Positions 1 through 5,822 of a DNA stretch of 17,773 nucleotides are shown here, piece after piece; within the stretch, counting starts at the first letter, position 1, and the number at the start of each line of letters is the position of its first letter. Below the pieces are notes generated by a model. The model saw only the letters and a list, made by a program, of their open reading frames with translations. It ran no database searches and was not told the origin of the DNA. Location: the NCBI GenBank assembly GCA_005788205.1, contig SXYT01000002.1:1-17773 (forward strand), in the 5' to 3' direction. The position numbers were made by a program, and so were the translations under genes. This DNA is from Actinomycetota bacterium (lineage in GTDB: Bacteria; Actinomycetota; Acidimicrobiia; Acidimicrobiales; Ilumatobacteraceae).

Positions 1-346
1 CCTGGGTGTTGTTCGCCACCTTGTAGTGCTTGGACGGGCGGCCTGCACCGGAGCCGTGCACGCGCTCCACGCTGACCTCCAGGTACCCGCCCGCAGCGAG
101 TTTGTCGAGGTGGTGACGCGCGACGTTCGCGTGCAGGGCGAACTTCTCCGCCACCTGGCTGGCGGTGACGCCGTGGTCGCGCTCGCGGGCGAAGAGGTAG
201 ATGGCCCGGCGGGTGGGGTCGCCGAAGGCCGATGTGATCGCTGACACCGTCGCGGTGAAGGCTTTCGGGGTCATCACGGGCGTCGGCTGTCCGTGTGACA
301 CATCGGCGCCGGTACGCCGCACCCGCGGCGTGTTCGCTTCGGCCAT
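1..346 (-). CDS. ArsR/SufR-like winged-helix transcriptional regulator (C-terminus cut by window edge)
   Basis: The 115 visible residues read from an ATG at 346 to the window edge, so the C-terminus is missing. After a ~30-residue polar N-terminus comes a winged helix-turn-helix (about residues 33-108): FGDPTRRAIYLFARE, then the recognition region TASQVAEKFALHANVARHHLDKL, then the wing ending GAGRPSKHYKV. The DPTRR opening and the GRPSKHY wing are typical of the ArsR-like / COG2345 group that includes SufR, repressor of Fe-S assembly operons. SufR proteins bind a cluster through C-terminal cysteines, which lie outside this window, so redox sensing cannot be judged. It diverges from the Mrp Fe-S carrier gene with only 58 nt between the start codons, a classic arrangement for a local repressor. 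The start has no Shine-Dalgarno sequence but a -10 hexamer 6 nt upstream, implying a leaderless mRNA. HTH call is strong; SufR assignment is tentative. Confidence 0.85.
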   Translation of the reverse strand, partial: MAEANTPRVRRTGADVSHGQPTPVMTPKAFTATVSAITSAFGDPTRRAIYLFARERDHGVTASQVAEKFALHANVARHHLDKLAAGGYLEVSVERVHGSGAGRPSKHYKVANNTQ

Positions 347-352
347 GTCGGT

Positions 353-358
353 ATTCTA
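353..358 (-). promoter_or_regulatory. -10 element of the regulator gene (leaderless promoter)
   Basis: Read on the minus strand the hexamer is TAGAAT, matching TANNNT. It ends exactly 6 nt before the ATG at 346, so transcription should begin at or within a base or two of the start codon. No convincing -35 is visible, and no Shine-Dalgarno sequence could fit. The plus-strand hexamer TATTCT at 352-357 overlaps it and could serve as the -10 of mrp. Confidence 0.5.
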
Positions 359-372
359 ACTACCGCCGTAGT
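359..372. promoter_or_regulatory. Inverted repeat ACTAC-N4-GTAGT, likely operator
   Basis: A perfect 5-bp inverted repeat with a CGCC spacer lies between the divergent regulator and mrp starts. It sits just upstream of the minus-strand -10 and overlaps the region where plus-strand transcription would start, so a bound dimer could block both promoters. By analogy with other divergently encoded winged-helix repressors it is the likely binding site of the adjacent regulator. That pairing is inference. Confidence 0.5.
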
Positions 373-404
373 GCAAATTCCCCCGATACCCCCACGGAGA
401 CACC

Positions 405-1544
405 ATGTCCGCCACCATCGAGCAGATCATCGAGGCGCTTCGCCCCGTCGAGGACCCCGAGCTGCACCGTTCCATCGTCGACCTGGGGATGGTGCGCGAT
501 GTCAACGTCTCCGCCAACGGCGTCTCTCTCACCGTCGTGCTCACCGTTCCGGGCTGCCCGTTGCGCAACGAGATCCAGAACCGTGTCACCACCGCGGTCG
601 CCCCGCTCGCCCCCGGCGGCAATGTCACCATCGACTTCGGCGTGATGACGGACGCAGAGCGCCAGAACGTGCGCATCATGCTGAACGGCGACCCGTCGTC
701 GACGGCAGGCTCCGCGCAGGCGCACGGCCATGCAGAGGGTCGCGCGATCCCGTTCGCCGCCAAGGACTCGAAGACCAGGCCGCTCCTCATCTCGTCCGGC
801 AAGGGCGGCGTGGGCAAGAGCAGCGTCACCACCAACCTCGCCGTCGCGCTCGCGGCAAAGGGGCACAAGGTGGGCATCGTGGATGCCGACATCTACGGCT
901 TCTCCATCCCGCGCATGCTCGGCGCGGAACGTGACCCGGTGGTCATCGACAACATGCTGCTGCCCCCGGAGGCGCACGGCGTGCGCTGCATCTCGATCGG
1001 CTACTTCGTGCCGGACGGCGAGGCCGTCATCTGGCGCGGCCCGATGTTGCACAAGGCGCTCGAGCAGTTCCTCACCGACGTGTTCTGGGACGAGCCCGAC
1101 TACCTGCTGATCGACATGCCGCCCGGCACGGGGGACATCGCGCTGTCGCTCAGTCAGTACCTGCCGAAGGCCGAGGTCATCGTGGTGACCACGCCGCAGC
1201 CGGCGGCACAGAAGGTGGCTCGTCTCTCCGCCGCCATGGCGAAGAAGGTGAACCTGCCGGTTCGCGGCGTCATCGAGAACATGTCGTGGTTCACCGGTGA
1301 CGACGGCAAGCGCTACGAGCTGTTCGGCTCGGGCGGGGGCCAGGAGCTCGCCGAGGAACTCGGCGTGCCGCTGCTCGCGCAGATCCCCCTCGTGCCCGAA
1401 CTGCGCGAGGGCGGCGACGACGGGCACCCGATCGCTGCGGTGGCACCGACGTCGGAAGCCGGCGCCGTGTTCCACGCCCTCGCCACGAAGGTCGAGGAGA
1501 TGCGGCCGAAGAGGATCTTCAGCAAGGGCCTGAAGGTTCTCTGA
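405..1544 (+). CDS. mrp: Mrp/ApbC-family iron-sulfur carrier P-loop ATPase with N-terminal DUF59 (MIP18) domain
   Basis: The 379-residue protein has two domains. Residues 1-80 form a DUF59/MIP18 domain with the conserved VPGCPL motif (Cys51). Residues ~125-375 form a SIMIBI-class ATPase with deviant Walker A SGKGGVGKSS (131-140), the DADIYGFSIPRM switch I segment (150-161) and Walker B LLIDMPPGTGD (224-234). Family members bind and hand [4Fe-4S] clusters to apo-enzymes in the cytosol. The C-terminal CxxC that ligates the bridging cluster in ApbC/Nbp35 follows ENMS; here that stretch is ENMSWFTGDDGKRYELFGSG with no cysteine, so cluster handling may rely on Cys51 or differ. The ATG is preceded by GGAGA at 396-400. 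It opens a rightward run with DUF3107 and ArsA genes. Family assignment is firm; the exact cargo is unknown. Confidence 0.95.
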   Translation: MSATIEQIIEALRPVEDPELHRSIVDLGMVRDVNVSANGVSLTVVLTVPGCPLRNEIQNRVTTAVAPLAPGGNVTIDFGVMTDAERQNVRIMLNGDPSSTAGSAQAHGHAEGRAIPFAAKDSKTRPLLISSGKGGVGKSSVTTNLAVALAAKGHKVGIVDADIYGFSIPRMLGAERDPVVIDNMLLPPEAHGVRCISIGYFVPDGEAVIWRGPMLHKALEQFLTDVFWDEPDYLLIDMPPGTGDIALSLSQYLPKAEVIVVTTPQPAAQKVARLSAAMAKKVNLPVRGVIENMSWFTGDDGKRYELFGSGGGQELAEELGVPLLAQIPLVPELREGGDDGHPIAAVAPTSEAGAVFHALATKVEEMRPKRIFSKGLKVL

Positions 1545-1559
1545 CCCTGTACCGTGTGA

Positions 1560-1579
1560 GGTGCCGTGCAGACGGCACC
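1560..1579 (+). repeat. Perfect 8-bp hairpin between mrp and the DUF3107 gene
   Basis: GGTGCCGT (1560-1567) and ACGGCACC (1572-1579) pair perfectly around a GCAG loop. A second GGCACC follows directly at 1580-1585 and could compete for the left arm. No T-run follows, so it is not a standard intrinsic terminator. It might modulate read-through or protect the downstream mRNA end. Confidence 0.45.
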
Positions 1580-1624
1580 GGCACCGCGACGCGCGCCCCG
1601 GCACACGAGAAAGACACCGACACA

Positions 1625-1861
1625 GTGGACATTCGCATCGGCATCAACCAGTCAGCCCGTGAGCTCACCGTCGAGGTGGACGAGTCCGTGACGTCCCGTG
1701 ACGCACTGAAGACGGCCGTTGACGACGCGCTCGCCGGCAAGACCACTACTCTGTGGCTGACCGACAAGAAGGGCCGTGACGTCGCCGTGCCGACCGCCCG
1801 CATCTCTTTCGTCGAGATCGGCACCGCGGACTCCGGGCCGCGCATCGGCTTCGGCGGCTGA
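1625..1861 (+). CDS. DUF3107 family small protein
   Basis: This is a 78-residue protein starting at GTG 1625. The sequence DIRIGINQSARELTVEVDES, then LAGKTTTLWLTDKKGRDVAVP, then ISFVEIG and the RIGFGG ending match the actinobacterial DUF3107 pattern (a conserved core with a terminal G-F-G). A reading frame extending upstream to 1556 exists, but its first 23 residues are low-complexity and unlike the family, so GTG 1625 is preferred; the Shine-Dalgarno sequence is weak (AGAAAGA near 1608). Function is unknown. From memory, Mycobacterium tuberculosis carries a homologue (Rv3208A) not far from whiB1 and pdtaS, so the general neighbourhood may be old. The next gene begins at or before this stop codon, indicating translational coupling. 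Confidence 0.85.
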   Translation: MDIRIGINQSARELTVEVDESVTSRDALKTAVDDALAGKTTTLWLTDKKGRDVAVPTARISFVEIGTADSGPRIGFGG

Positions 1862-2750
1862 CCTGACCCCACTCACGCAGCGCCGCCTCCTCTTCGTCAC
1901 CGGCAAGGGGGGCACCGGCAAGTCCACCGTGGCCTGCGCGTTGGCACTGCGGGCGGCCCGCGAGGGCAGGCGCACGCTCCTCGTGGAGATGGACGCGAAG
2001 GGTTCCGCGGCTGCCTCCCTCGGCATCCCGCCTGCGGGGTACGAACCCGTCGTCGCGGCGGAGAACCTGTGGGTCATGTCGATGGACACCGAGAACTCGC
2101 TGCGCGAGTACCTGCGGATCCACCTGCGCATCCCGTTCGTGACGCGGCTCGGCCCGCTGGCGTCCACCTTCGACTTCGTCGCCGATGCTGCACCCGGGGT
2201 CCGCGAGGTGCTGGCGGTCGGGAAGGTGTGCTGGGAGGTGCGTGAGGGCAACTACGACCTCGTCGTCGTGGACGCGGAGGCATCCGGGCACATCGTTGCG
2301 CAGATCTCCTCGCCGCGCACGATCAAGTCGCTCGTGCCGCGCGGCCCGCTGCGCGACCAGACGACGTGGATGCTCGACATCCTCGACGATCCTGCGCGCA
2401 CCGGTGTCGTGGTGGTCACCACCGCCGAGGAACTGCCGGTCACCGAGACAGGGGCGCTCGTCGTGCGGCTGCGTGCCGAGACCCGCACCGATGTCGCCTG
2501 CATCGTGGTGAACGGCCTCGAGCCGGGCGTGGGTGCAGATGCGGCCGCACTCGCCGCCGACCCGTGGTTCTCGGGGCTGTGCCCCGAGCATGCCCGGTCG
2601 GCAACAGCCGCCGCGGCCCGTGCCGCCACGCAGGAAGCGTGCGTCCCGGAACTCGTGACGGCGGCGCCCGGTGTGCCGCTGGTGCGCGTGCCGGTGCATG
2701 ACGCAACGGGGCGGGGTCTCGCCGAACTGGTGGGCGGAGACCTGCCGTGA
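1776..2750 (+). CDS. ArsA/Get3-like ATPase, first of a pair (start uncertain)
   Basis: A SIMIBI-class ATPase with deviant Walker A VTGKGGTGKSTVA (signature lysine present), the switch I region LLVEMDAKG and Walker B DLVVVDAEASG, then an ArsA-like tail with VVVVTTAEELPVTE and VVNGLEP. Homology begins at about base 1866 (TPLTQRRLLFVTGKGG). The only standard in-frame start is GTG 1776, which overlaps DUF3107 by 86 nt and adds ~29 residues that look like a frame-shadow of that gene. The natural start may be the CTG at 1863, one base after the DUF3107 stop. The protein lacks the tandem duplicated ATPase of arsenite pumps and no arsB, arsC or acr3 is nearby, so arsenite export is unlikely. It probably pairs with the next ATPase, resembling the M. 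tuberculosis Rv3679/Rv3680 (BagA/BagB) pair. Role in this organism is unknown. Confidence 0.85.
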   Translation: MTSPCRPPASLSSRSAPRTPGRASASAADLTPLTQRRLLFVTGKGGTGKSTVACALALRAAREGRRTLLVEMDAKGSAAASLGIPPAGYEPVVAAENLWVMSMDTENSLREYLRIHLRIPFVTRLGPLASTFDFVADAAPGVREVLAVGKVCWEVREGNYDLVVVDAEASGHIVAQISSPRTIKSLVPRGPLRDQTTWMLDILDDPARTGVVVVTTAEELPVTETGALVVRLRAETRTDVACIVVNGLEPGVGADAAALAADPWFSGLCPEHARSATAAAARAATQEACVPELVTAAPGVPLVRVPVHDATGRGLAELVGGDLP

Positions 2751-3814
2751 GTCCGCGCATCACGGTCGTCTGCGGCAGCGGCGGGGTCGGCAAGACAACC
2801 ACGTCGGCCGCGATCGGCCTGGCCGCGGCGCGCGCAGGGGAGCGCGTGCTCGTGGTCACCGTGGATCCTGCACGGCGTCTTGCCCAGGCTCTCGGTGCCG
2901 GCGAGATCGGCCACGAGCCGGTGAGCATCGAATGCGACGGCCCCGGCACACTGCAGGTCTCGATGCTCGACACGAAGGCAGGCTGGGACTCGTTGATCCG
3001 CCGGCATGCACGGGACGCGGCGACCGCGGAGCGTATTCTGCGCAACCCGCTGTACGACAACATCACCTCACGTTTCGTCGACAGCCATGACTACATCGCG
3101 ATGGAGCAGGTGAACGAGCTCTCGGGGCGCGGGGATCTCGACCTCGTGGTGATCGACACCCCCCCGTCGCGGAATGCTCTCGACCTGCTCGATGCCCCCA
3201 GGCGCATGCGTGAGTTCTTCGGCGGGCGCCTCTTGCAGTGGCTGACGCTCCCGTACAGGTCCCGCGTGCTCTCGCTTGCCTCGCGCCCGTTCCTGCAGAT
3301 CGCTGATCGGCTCCTCGGCGCCAAGTTCCTGGGTGACATCGTCGAGTTCTTCACGTTGCTCCAGTCGATGGAGGCCGGTTTCGTGCGGCGCGCCCGCGAT
3401 GTGGAGGCGCTCCTCACTTCCGAGCGCGTGCAGTTCACGGTGGTCACGACGGCTGAGCCGGCCGCGTCCACGGAGGCCCTCCACCTGGTGTCGGAACTGC
3501 GCGCCCGCCGGTACGACGTGGAACGCATCGTGGTGAACCGGGTGGAACCGACCCCGGGCAGTCCCGCAGAGTCCCTCCCGGGAGCCCCCGAGGTCGCATC
3601 GCGGGCACAGATGACGCACGAGGCCCCGGCACTGTCCGCACTCGCGGACATCCGACATGCCCACGGGCGAAGAACAGCCACTGCCGCACGCCATGCCGCC
3701 CGGGTCTCGGCCCTCGCGGCCGCGGGAGCACGGGTCACGGTGGTCAACGAATCCCGTGCGGATGTCGGTGCGGGTGCGCTCGAGGAGATAGCCACGGTCG
3801 TCTCCCGGGGATAG
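2747..3814 (+). CDS. ArsA/Get3-like ATPase, second of a pair, lacking the signature lysine
   Basis: This 355-residue protein starts at GTG 2747 inside a 4-nt overlap with the upstream stop, so the two ATPases are translationally coupled. Walker A reads VVCGSGGVGKTTTS (residues 7-20): the invariant P-loop lysine K16 is kept, but the deviant-Walker signature lysine (KGGxGK) is replaced by serine. Switch I is VTVDPARRLAQALG (D40) and Walker B is DLVVIDTPPSRNALDLLDAP. A hydrophobic helical segment (about residues 150-200, LLQWLTLPYRSRVLSLA then FLQIADRLLGAKFLGDIVEFF) fits the client/partner region of Get3-like proteins. The DTPPSRNALDLLDAP signature is typical of the actinobacterial ArsA pair. 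Likely forms an asymmetric complex with the preceding protein; function unproven. Its 3' end overlaps the hairpin leader of pdtaS. Confidence 0.88.
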   Translation: MSPRITVVCGSGGVGKTTTSAAIGLAAARAGERVLVVTVDPARRLAQALGAGEIGHEPVSIECDGPGTLQVSMLDTKAGWDSLIRRHARDAATAERILRNPLYDNITSRFVDSHDYIAMEQVNELSGRGDLDLVVIDTPPSRNALDLLDAPRRMREFFGGRLLQWLTLPYRSRVLSLASRPFLQIADRLLGAKFLGDIVEFFTLLQSMEAGFVRRARDVEALLTSERVQFTVVTTAEPAASTEALHLVSELRARRYDVERIVVNRVEPTPGSPAESLPGAPEVASRAQMTHEAPALSALADIRHAHGRRTATAARHAARVSALAAAGARVTVVNESRADVGAGALEEIATVVSRG

Positions 3815-3832
3815 GGCAGACTTGCCCGGGAG
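3802..3832 (+). promoter_or_regulatory. Two mutually exclusive hairpins covering the pdtaS ribosome binding site
   Basis: CTCCCGGG (3802-3809) and CCCGGGAG (3825-3832) can form a perfect 8-bp stem that hides the pdtaS Shine-Dalgarno GGAGG (3829-3833). A shorter competing stem, GGGCA (3814-3818) with TGCCC (3823-3827) around a GACT loop, uses the same CCC and would leave the Shine-Dalgarno free. The ArsA2 stop codon (3812-3814) lies in between, so ribosomes finishing ArsA2 would melt the long stem. This suggests translational coupling of pdtaS to the ArsA operon. Confidence 0.45.
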
Positions 3833-3840
3833 GAACCCAC

Positions 3841-5343
3841 ATGGCAACAGTCGGCGAGCTCGCGCGCCAGCACACCGAACTCTCGAAGGAACAGATCGCC
3901 CACATCGTGAACCTGGTGGGCGAGTGGGGGATGCTCGCCGACCTGTGCTTTGCCGACCTCATGCTCCACGTGCCGACGACCGACGGTGACTGGGCGGTGA
4001 TTGCCCAGGTCCGTGCCGCAACGGGCCAGACCCTGCACATCACGGACTTCGTCGGCACCAGGTATGCCGAGCCTGACCGGCCGCTCATCGCACAGGCCCA
4101 CCGCACCGGCACGATCATCGAGGGCGAGATAAAGGTGGACGGGATCATCGACGACTGCCTGATGATGGCGATTCCGGTGAAGCTCGAGGACACAGTGATC
4201 GCCGTGCTGACGAGGGAGTGGTCGCGGCGCAGCGGCCGCCAGCCGGGTGAGCTTGAGCGCACCTACCTGGAGATTTTTGACCGCTTCAGCCAGATGGTGG
4301 CGGCCGGCGGGTTCCCCTTCCAGGGCCGCGTGGCCGACAGCAGCGTGGCACCGCGCGTCGGCGACGGCGCGATCATGCTGGATGAGGGCGCGCGGATCCG
4401 ATACGCGTCACCGAACGCCACCTCGGCGCTGCACCGCGTCGGCATCAAGGCGACCCTCGTGGGCCAGACACTCGCGGAGCTCGGCGTCATCGACAGTTCG
4501 GTGCGCCAGGCGTTCGAGCGGTGCGAGCCCATCGTGGAGGAGTTCGAGCAGACCTCCGAGGTCACGCTCCTCACGCGCTGCATCCCGATCGTCGAGCACA
4601 CGGCCGACGGGCCGCGTGCCACCGGCGCTGTCATGCTCCTGCGCGACGTCAGCGAGCTGCGCCGTCGTGACCGCATGATCCTGTCGAAGGACGCCACCAT
4701 CCGCGAGATCCACCACCGCGTGAAGAACAACCTGCAGACGATCTCGTCGCTGCTGCGCCTCCAGGGGCGCCGTCTCGAGTCCGCCGAGGCCAAGGCGGCG
4801 GTTGCCGAGTCGGTCAGGCGCATCCGCACCATCGCGCTCGTCCACGAGACGCTGTCGCGCGAGCCGGGCGATGATGTCGCGTTCATCGAGATCGTGCGCC
4901 CGCTCCTGCGGCTGGTGGAGGAGGGCCTGCAGTCCCCCGACCGCCCGATGCGCTTCACCGTGATCGGCGACGGGGGGCGCCTTCCCGCGACCGTCGCGAC
5001 GCCGCTGTCGGTGGTGCTCACGGAGTTGCTGCAGAACGCGATCGACCACGGATTCCCGGTGGGCGGGGGCGGGGGCAACGTGGTGGTGTCGCTCGAGCAC
5101 GACGACGAGTGGCTGTCCATCACCGTCGTGGACGACGGCAGGGGCATCGACCCCGCGTTCGACCTGGGTGCCCAGACCGGCCTCGGGCTCTCGATCGTGC
5201 GCACGCTCGTCACCACGGAACTGGCCGGCTCGATCGACATGCGCCAGGCCACGGCAGAGGAACTGGCGATGGTCTCGCTCGCACCTGCAGAGGGAAACTC
5301 AGGCACGGTGATCGAGCTGCGGGTGCCCCTCGTCGGTGACTGA
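3841..5343 (+). CDS. pdtaS: PdtaS-type cytosolic sensor histidine kinase (GAF-PAS-HisKA_2-HATPase)
   Basis: A 500-residue kinase with no signal peptide or membrane segments. Residues 1-~150 are the PdtaS N-terminal GAF-like sensor (opening LARQHTELSKEQIAHIVNLV). A PAS-like domain spans ~165-280. The HisKA_2 dimerisation/phosphoacceptor motif IREIHHRVKNNLQTISSLLR contains His291/His292. The ATPase has N-box ELLQNAIDHG (Asn399), G1 DDGRGID (431-437) and G2 TGLGLSIV (446-453). In mycobacteria PdtaS phosphorylates the ANTAR-domain antiterminator PdtaR, encoded elsewhere; no response regulator is adjacent here either. A strong Shine-Dalgarno GGAGG lies 7 nt before ATG 3841 but inside a potential hairpin. 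A run of glycine codons at 5061-5075 makes a Gly5 loop before the G1 box. The convergent WhiB gene mirrors the pdtaS/whiB1 arrangement of mycobacteria. Ligand unknown. Confidence 0.93.
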   Translation: MATVGELARQHTELSKEQIAHIVNLVGEWGMLADLCFADLMLHVPTTDGDWAVIAQVRAATGQTLHITDFVGTRYAEPDRPLIAQAHRTGTIIEGEIKVDGIIDDCLMMAIPVKLEDTVIAVLTREWSRRSGRQPGELERTYLEIFDRFSQMVAAGGFPFQGRVADSSVAPRVGDGAIMLDEGARIRYASPNATSALHRVGIKATLVGQTLAELGVIDSSVRQAFERCEPIVEEFEQTSEVTLLTRCIPIVEHTADGPRATGAVMLLRDVSELRRRDRMILSKDATIREIHHRVKNNLQTISSLLRLQGRRLESAEAKAAVAESVRRIRTIALVHETLSREPGDDVAFIEIVRPLLRLVEEGLQSPDRPMRFTVIGDGGRLPATVATPLSVVLTELLQNAIDHGFPVGGGGGNVVVSLEHDDEWLSITVVDDGRGIDPAFDLGAQTGLGLSIVRTLVTTELAGSIDMRQATAEELAMVSLAPAEGNSGTVIELRVPLVGD

Positions 5344-5345
5344 CC

Positions 5346-5360
5346 CCGGGACTTCCCCGG
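5346..5360. terminator. Small GC hairpin between convergent pdtaS and whiB (weak terminator candidate)
   Basis: CCGGG (5346-5350) and CCCGG (5356-5360) form a 5-bp stem around ACTTC in the 26-nt gap between the converging stop codons. It lacks a T-run on either strand. It may help separate the two transcripts, but this is weak evidence. Confidence 0.25.
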
Positions 5361-5369
5361 TGGGTGCGA

Positions 5370-5681
5370 TCAGGGGTTGACGGTGGCGGTGCGCTGCTCG
5401 CGCGAGCGGGCCACGCTCTGACGGCGAAGGTTGCGGCGCTCGTCCTCGGAGAGGCCGCCCCAGATGCCCGTGTCCTGATTCGTCTCGATGGCGAAGTCGA
5501 GGCACTCGAGCTTCACGGGGCACTCGCAGCACACGCCCTTTGCCTTTGCGATCTGCAGGAGCGCCTGGCCTGTGGTGCCGACGGGGAAGAAAAGCTCGGG
5601 GTCTGTGTCGCGACAGATGGCGTTCACCCGCCACGAGTAGTCGGCGTTTCCGAGAGCCAGCGATGACGCGAGGATTGACAC
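5370..5681 (-). CDS. whiB: WhiB-family [4Fe-4S] transcriptional regulator (WhiB1-like)
   Basis: This 103-residue protein has the complete Wbl signature: Cys23 (AICRDTDPELFFP), then CCECPVKLECLDFA supplying CxxC and the fourth cysteine, then the turn motif TGIWGGLSEDERR followed by a basic tail (RRNLRRQSVARSREQR). Four cysteines ligate an O2/NO-sensitive [4Fe-4S] cluster; Wbl proteins bind region 4 of the primary sigma factor. The size and the FFPVGTTG / GIWGGLSEDERR context resemble WhiB1, and convergence with pdtaS supports this because mycobacterial whiB1 and pdtaS are neighbours. The start is GTG 5681, with Shine-Dalgarno GAAGGAA about 8 nt upstream on the minus strand. Transcription likely comes from the promoter at 5761-5789 through a ~73-nt leader carrying two strong inverted repeats. 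WhiB identity is certain; the paralogue number is inferred. Confidence 0.95.
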   Translation of the reverse strand: MSILASSLALGNADYSWRVNAICRDTDPELFFPVGTTGQALLQIAKAKGVCCECPVKLECLDFAIETNQDTGIWGGLSEDERRNLRRQSVARSREQRTATVNP

Positions 5682-5707
5682 GTCTAGTTTCCTTCAAGTT
5701 CACTCGG

Positions 5708-5722
5708 GCGCGGTGACCGCGC
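5708..5722 (-). promoter_or_regulatory. 15-bp GC-rich palindrome in the whiB leader
   Basis: GCGCGGT and ACCGCGC flank a single central base, giving a perfect 7+1+7 palindrome 27-41 nt before the whiB start codon. As RNA it would form a 6-bp stem with a 3-nt loop; as DNA it resembles a dimer-binding operator. It lies between the predicted transcription start (~5754) and the Shine-Dalgarno sequence (5690-5696). Confidence 0.45.
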
Positions 5723-5736
5723 GGTGTGCGGGGGTT

Positions 5737-5754
5737 CGGCGGGTCACCCCGCCG
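5737..5754 (-). promoter_or_regulatory. Stable hairpin at the predicted 5' end of whiB mRNA
   Basis: CGGCGGG (5737-5743) and CCCGCCG (5748-5754) form a perfect 7-bp GC stem around a 4-nt loop. The predicted whiB transcription start (about 5754, from the -10 at 5761-5766) coincides with its edge, so the transcript would begin with this stem-loop. Such 5' hairpins often stabilise mRNA against decay; an operator role is also possible. Confidence 0.45.
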
Positions 5755-5760
5755 GATGGA

Positions 5761-5789
5761 ACGCTACGAGCGAACTCCACGGCTGACAA
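5761..5789 (-). promoter_or_regulatory. whiB promoter, -35 TTGTCA, 17-bp spacer, -10 TAGCGT
   Basis: On the minus strand TTGTCA (5784-5789) matches the -35 consensus at five of six positions, and TAGCGT (5761-5766) fits the actinobacterial -10 TANNNT. The spacer is exactly 17 bp. Of the promoters noted in this window, this has the best match to a full housekeeping sigma site. Predicted transcription start is near 5754. Confidence 0.6.
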
Positions 5790-5792
5790 TGG

Positions 5793-5807
5793 GGAACGCA
5801 AAGTTCC
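5793..5807. promoter_or_regulatory. Inverted repeat GGAAC-N5-GTTCC upstream of the whiB -35
   Basis: A perfect 5-5-5 inverted repeat lies 4 bp upstream of the whiB -35 box, centred near -46 of the predicted start, a typical activator position. GGCTG (5781-5785) and CAGCC (5807-5811) also pair around it. The binding protein is not identifiable from sequence. Confidence 0.35.
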
Positions 5808-5822
5808 AGCCATGTATTTTGT

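Noticed and set aside
360..1604. Long minus-strand open frame (414 codons) opposite mrp
   Set aside because: Arg/His/Val-rich translation without domains, a frame-shadow of the clearly conserved Mrp gene in high-GC DNA.
1776..3814. Arsenite efflux pump ATPase function for the ArsA-like pair
   Set aside because: There is no arsB, acr3, arsC or arsD nearby, each protein has a single ATPase domain, and the context matches the non-arsenical actinobacterial pair.
4263..5306. Minus-strand frame (347 codons) opposite pdtaS
   Set aside because: Ser/Arg-rich shadow of a kinase whose motifs are all intact on the plus strand.
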